64,000 bases of DNA, from assembly GCA_035235625.1 (NCBI GenBank), contig CP141149.1, positions 6,044,893 to 6,108,892 on the forward strand, read 5' to 3'. Of this stretch, positions 61,492 to 64,000 are shown in pieces. The notes under the pieces were generated by a model that was not told where the DNA came from, did no database searches, and worked only from the letters and a program-made list of their open reading frames with translations. Position 1 is the first letter of the stretch. Every line of letters begins with the position of its first letter. Origin of the DNA: Saururus chinensis (lineage: Eukaryota > Streptophyta > Magnoliopsida > Piperales > Saururaceae). Both the position numbers and the translations under genes were made by a program.

Positions 61492-63190
61492 TTAAAATTC
61501 CTTATCCTTGTCTAGCCATCTAATCCTAATGCAACCTAAGGTAGACTTCATTACTCTTGCTAATTGGTCCATCAATGCTTGATAATCAACCTTCTTCACC
61601 CACACTCTTTTCATCTTCTTTTCATACACTTGGTGGGACAACTTAGGGGTATTAGGGGTAGTGTGCATCTTCTCCTTTTTCTTTTGCCTGTGTTGGAAAG
61701 GGTAACTCTTAAGACATTCTCTTCTAGTATGGGTCTCACTATGACAAGTGTCACACACACCCATAATACTAGAACCTGTCCTTCCTCTTTTCATTCTTGA
61801 CCTAGGTTAGGTTGGGCGCTATCTTAGGGTCTATATCACTCTCTTTTGCCTTTACAAAGATAGTAGCTTTTGCTAAGGGGGTAGACAAGCAATTCCAAAA
61901 ACCAAAGACCATTTTGTTGGATTCACTAATGCTAAACATAATTTATAACTTCTTTTTTTCACTCTCAAATCCATCTAATTTCTCTTTAGAGAACATAAGT
62001 TTTCTATTGAAAGCACTAAACTTCTCTTTCTTACCCACTAGGTCTTTCGTAAGGTAATGTACATGTCATTCAAGTTTGTAGTTCAACTCCACTAACCAAT
62101 TTGCTCTTGAGAAAACAAAACTAGTCTATCCATTTTCTTCTTCAAGTCTCTCTCAAGGCCTTTGGTTTTCTTAGTCAACACTAAAAATTTCTGGAAGAAT
62201 CCCTTAAACTTATAAGAATCAACCTTAGACTTTGAGTTTTCTTCAAGAGAAGTGGAATCAAAAGAATCTTCTTCACAATTATTATCCTTCACACTTGCAT
62301 CAAAGGCAGTAATTCTAAATAGTTCTTCTTCTTCATCATCTTCTTCTTCTTTAGAAGAGCTCTCATCAGAGTAAATTGCTTAAAGAATAAAAGTATTAGT
62401 TCTTCATCCTCTTCAAATTCTTCATATTCATCTAGTGTGTTTAATACATTATTTTTCGTAGAAGTTCTTTTAGATGCTTTTAGGGCATTATGTTTTCCCT
62501 TGGATTTTTTGTACAACTATTTTTTGTTCTCATTGGACTCTTCTTACATCTCAAAGGTTCTAAGGTTCCCAACCAACTCCTCAATGTCTACGGTGTCAAT
62601 CTTCTTAGATTTATTAATGACAGACACATTTATTTACATATTAGAGGATAAGGACCTTAATAGTTTCATCACAACAAGGTAATCAGGTATAGGCTCCTCT
62701 AGTTGATCACATGTGTTTAATATGCCCTAAATTTTAGCACAATATTTAGAAATTGTCTCTTCTTCAGTCATTATCGTGTTCACAAAGTCTAGGGTCAACA
62801 GTTGTAGCTTAGACACCTTCACAGCCTCAGTTCTCTCATTATGTTTTACCAATTTTTTCCACGCAACCTTGGCATATATATATATATATATTAGAGATCA
62901 ACCTGTATTGTGATTTTCCTATGGCATTGAATAACCCACTAAGAGCTTTACTATTTTGATTTGCATGTTTAGTCTCATTCTCATCCCATTCAGTTTCATC
63001 TTTTATATTAGAATTTTGATCTCCAACTTTGGTCATTAAAGGACTCTAGCCTTTAACAACCGCTTTCCAAGCATTCGCATTAAGTGCTTGTATAAATGCT
63101 CTCATCCTATTTTTCCAATATGAGAAATTTTGACCATCAATCAACGGAGATTTGTTCATTAAAAATCCTACATCCCTATGTTCATTCACT
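61492..63190 (-). pseudogene. SIRE-like copia gag, decayed
   Basis: The N-terminus near 63190 gives NEHRDVGFLMNKSPLIDGQN, then SYWKNRMRAF, parallel to the copy at 24134. The centre has LLTLDFVNTIM and LVVMKLLRSL (UBN2-type gag core). A Lys/Glu-rich segment follows (62092-62516). A Cys/His motif, CDTCHSETHTRREC, sits at about 61710-61751, near the C-terminal end. Stops and frameshifts are scattered. An (AT)n microsatellite at 62874-62890 sits in the gag and disrupts the frame. Confidence 0.8.
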
Positions 63191-63510
63191 AAGTAATTCA
63201 AACCAGCCACTGCTTTAAATCTAACAAAAATAACCTAAGCACCATAATTTAAGCACACAAATCAAGGAAAATTATAAGAGAATCAAGTAACAATCTAGGG
63301 CACACAAATCAGCAAGTTTAATCTAGTATTTATAAGAAAAAATAAGTAAACTTAAGACAAATTTAAAATTCAAACCCTAACACAAAAAATCGACCACAAG
63401 AAATGAAACTAAGGATGTTTACGCAGATTATGAAGCACTAACATGCCAAATCAGCTTGATATCATGGGGCAAAATCAAATTTTGAATAATTAAACCTTAG
63501 CTACCAATTC

Positions 63511-64000
63511 TGAGTTTAATATCAAATAAATATTCCAATAAATGTTTTATCAAAACTTAGTCATGATGCATCAATCATTCAAACCATAAGCATTTAATCC
63601 ACCAATGAAACACAACCATTTTAATGTGAAAAACCTAAACATGGGTAAAAAACCATGGCAGTTCCACACCAGAACCAAATTAATGCACTACTAGCAAGCA
63701 AGACAATTTACATCGACACAAGTAAACCACCAACCTTTGTTTTGACTCTAAGACAAACTCCTTTTGTTTAGATCTCCATAAATCTTCGTTGTTGCTAACC
63801 TTCATGTTTTCTCCCTCAAGCACTTGAAACTTCTTCTTTCTTCTTGCTTTGTCTTTGTCTTTTTATAGACTTGGACAAGCTCCTCTTATTTTATTGACTT
63901 TGGTCTCCTTTGAAAAACCTCAATCTCCTATCGAAGATATACTAAAACTCATCTTTCAAATATCTATGTGAAATCTCCTATTAGTTGTAGAATTCATGTA
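63511..64000 (-). mobile_element. 5' LTR of the SIRE-like element (partial, runs off the window)
   Basis: On the minus strand this stretch ends ATATTAAACTCA at 63511. It matches 56742-57300 of the 3' LTR, including AAAAACCATGGCAGTTC-like sequence. The rest of the LTR lies beyond base 64000. Confidence 0.82.

Larger units (their letters stand above)
56740..64000 (-). mobile_element. SIRE-like Ty1/copia element lacking pol, continues past window
   Basis: Minus-strand order: 5' LTR (63511 to beyond 64000), leader, gag (61492-63190), about 1.9 kb of AT-rich noncoding sequence, a 3' ORF (58800-59547), 3' noncoding region with a TATGTCAAAAGGGGAA phrase typical of SIRE/Maximus elements, purine tract, and 3' LTR (56742-58085). 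The internal region is about 5.4 kb and has no protease, integrase, RT or RNase H. It would need proteins from a full-length relative to move. Confidence 0.82.

Overview
This window is nuclear DNA from a flowering plant. It is AT-rich and almost entirely made of nested, decayed transposable elements around one intact host gene. The plant assignment rests on a complete, intron-split VTI11-type Qb-SNARE gene and on plant retroelement lineages: SIRE-like Ty1/copia, a chromodomain Ty3/gypsy element, a Tat/Athila-like gag fragment, very large LTRs beginning TGTAA, a Stowaway MITE, a CACTA terminus and an L1-type LINE. I cannot name the species.

Layout. 1-540: no recognised gene. 541-1850 and 8463-9595: CACTA-related subterminal sequence with long CT or GA tracts. 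1886-5788 and 9618-10408: two copies of an LTR-like repeat carrying a 14-bp minisatellite. 8062-8262: a clean Stowaway-type MITE. 12696-13985 and 14092-17883: two solo LTRs of different families about 100 bp apart, each with a perfect 5-bp target-site duplication (CTTGC and GAACC). 18906-25599: two truncated SIRE-like copia copies (5' LTR plus gag remains), separated by an unclassified repeat. 25600-27217: the 5' end of a gypsy element inserted in the second copia gag. 27218-28745: LTR-like repeat. About 29646-31145: broken LINE ORF2 (endonuclease and linker, no reverse transcriptase core).

31974-39060 (minus strand): the only convincing functional gene, a 221-residue VTI11-like v-SNARE in five coding exons, with a probable 5'-UTR intron. 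Its introns hold a solo copia LTR with GTATA target-site duplication, three tandem duplications and an 87-bp CT-microsatellite intron that is in frame and stop-free. An inverted-repeat element with a tRNA-like B box sits just upstream of the presumed 5' UTR.

40433-55000: large-LTR fragments in a nested chain, interrupted by a nearly complete but inactivated chromodomain gypsy element (48906-54060, minus strand). 55015-64000: an Athila-like gag scrap, a truncated SIRE LTR, and then a minus-strand SIRE-like element running off the right edge. That element keeps gag and a 3' ORF but lacks pol.

The genes do not form a pathway. The VTI11-like protein would act alone, in Golgi/TGN-to-vacuole membrane fusion. 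I found no credible previously undescribed molecular system. The most distinctive signals are the readable microsatellite intron and duplicated splice acceptor in the SNARE gene, and the pol-less SIRE derivative.
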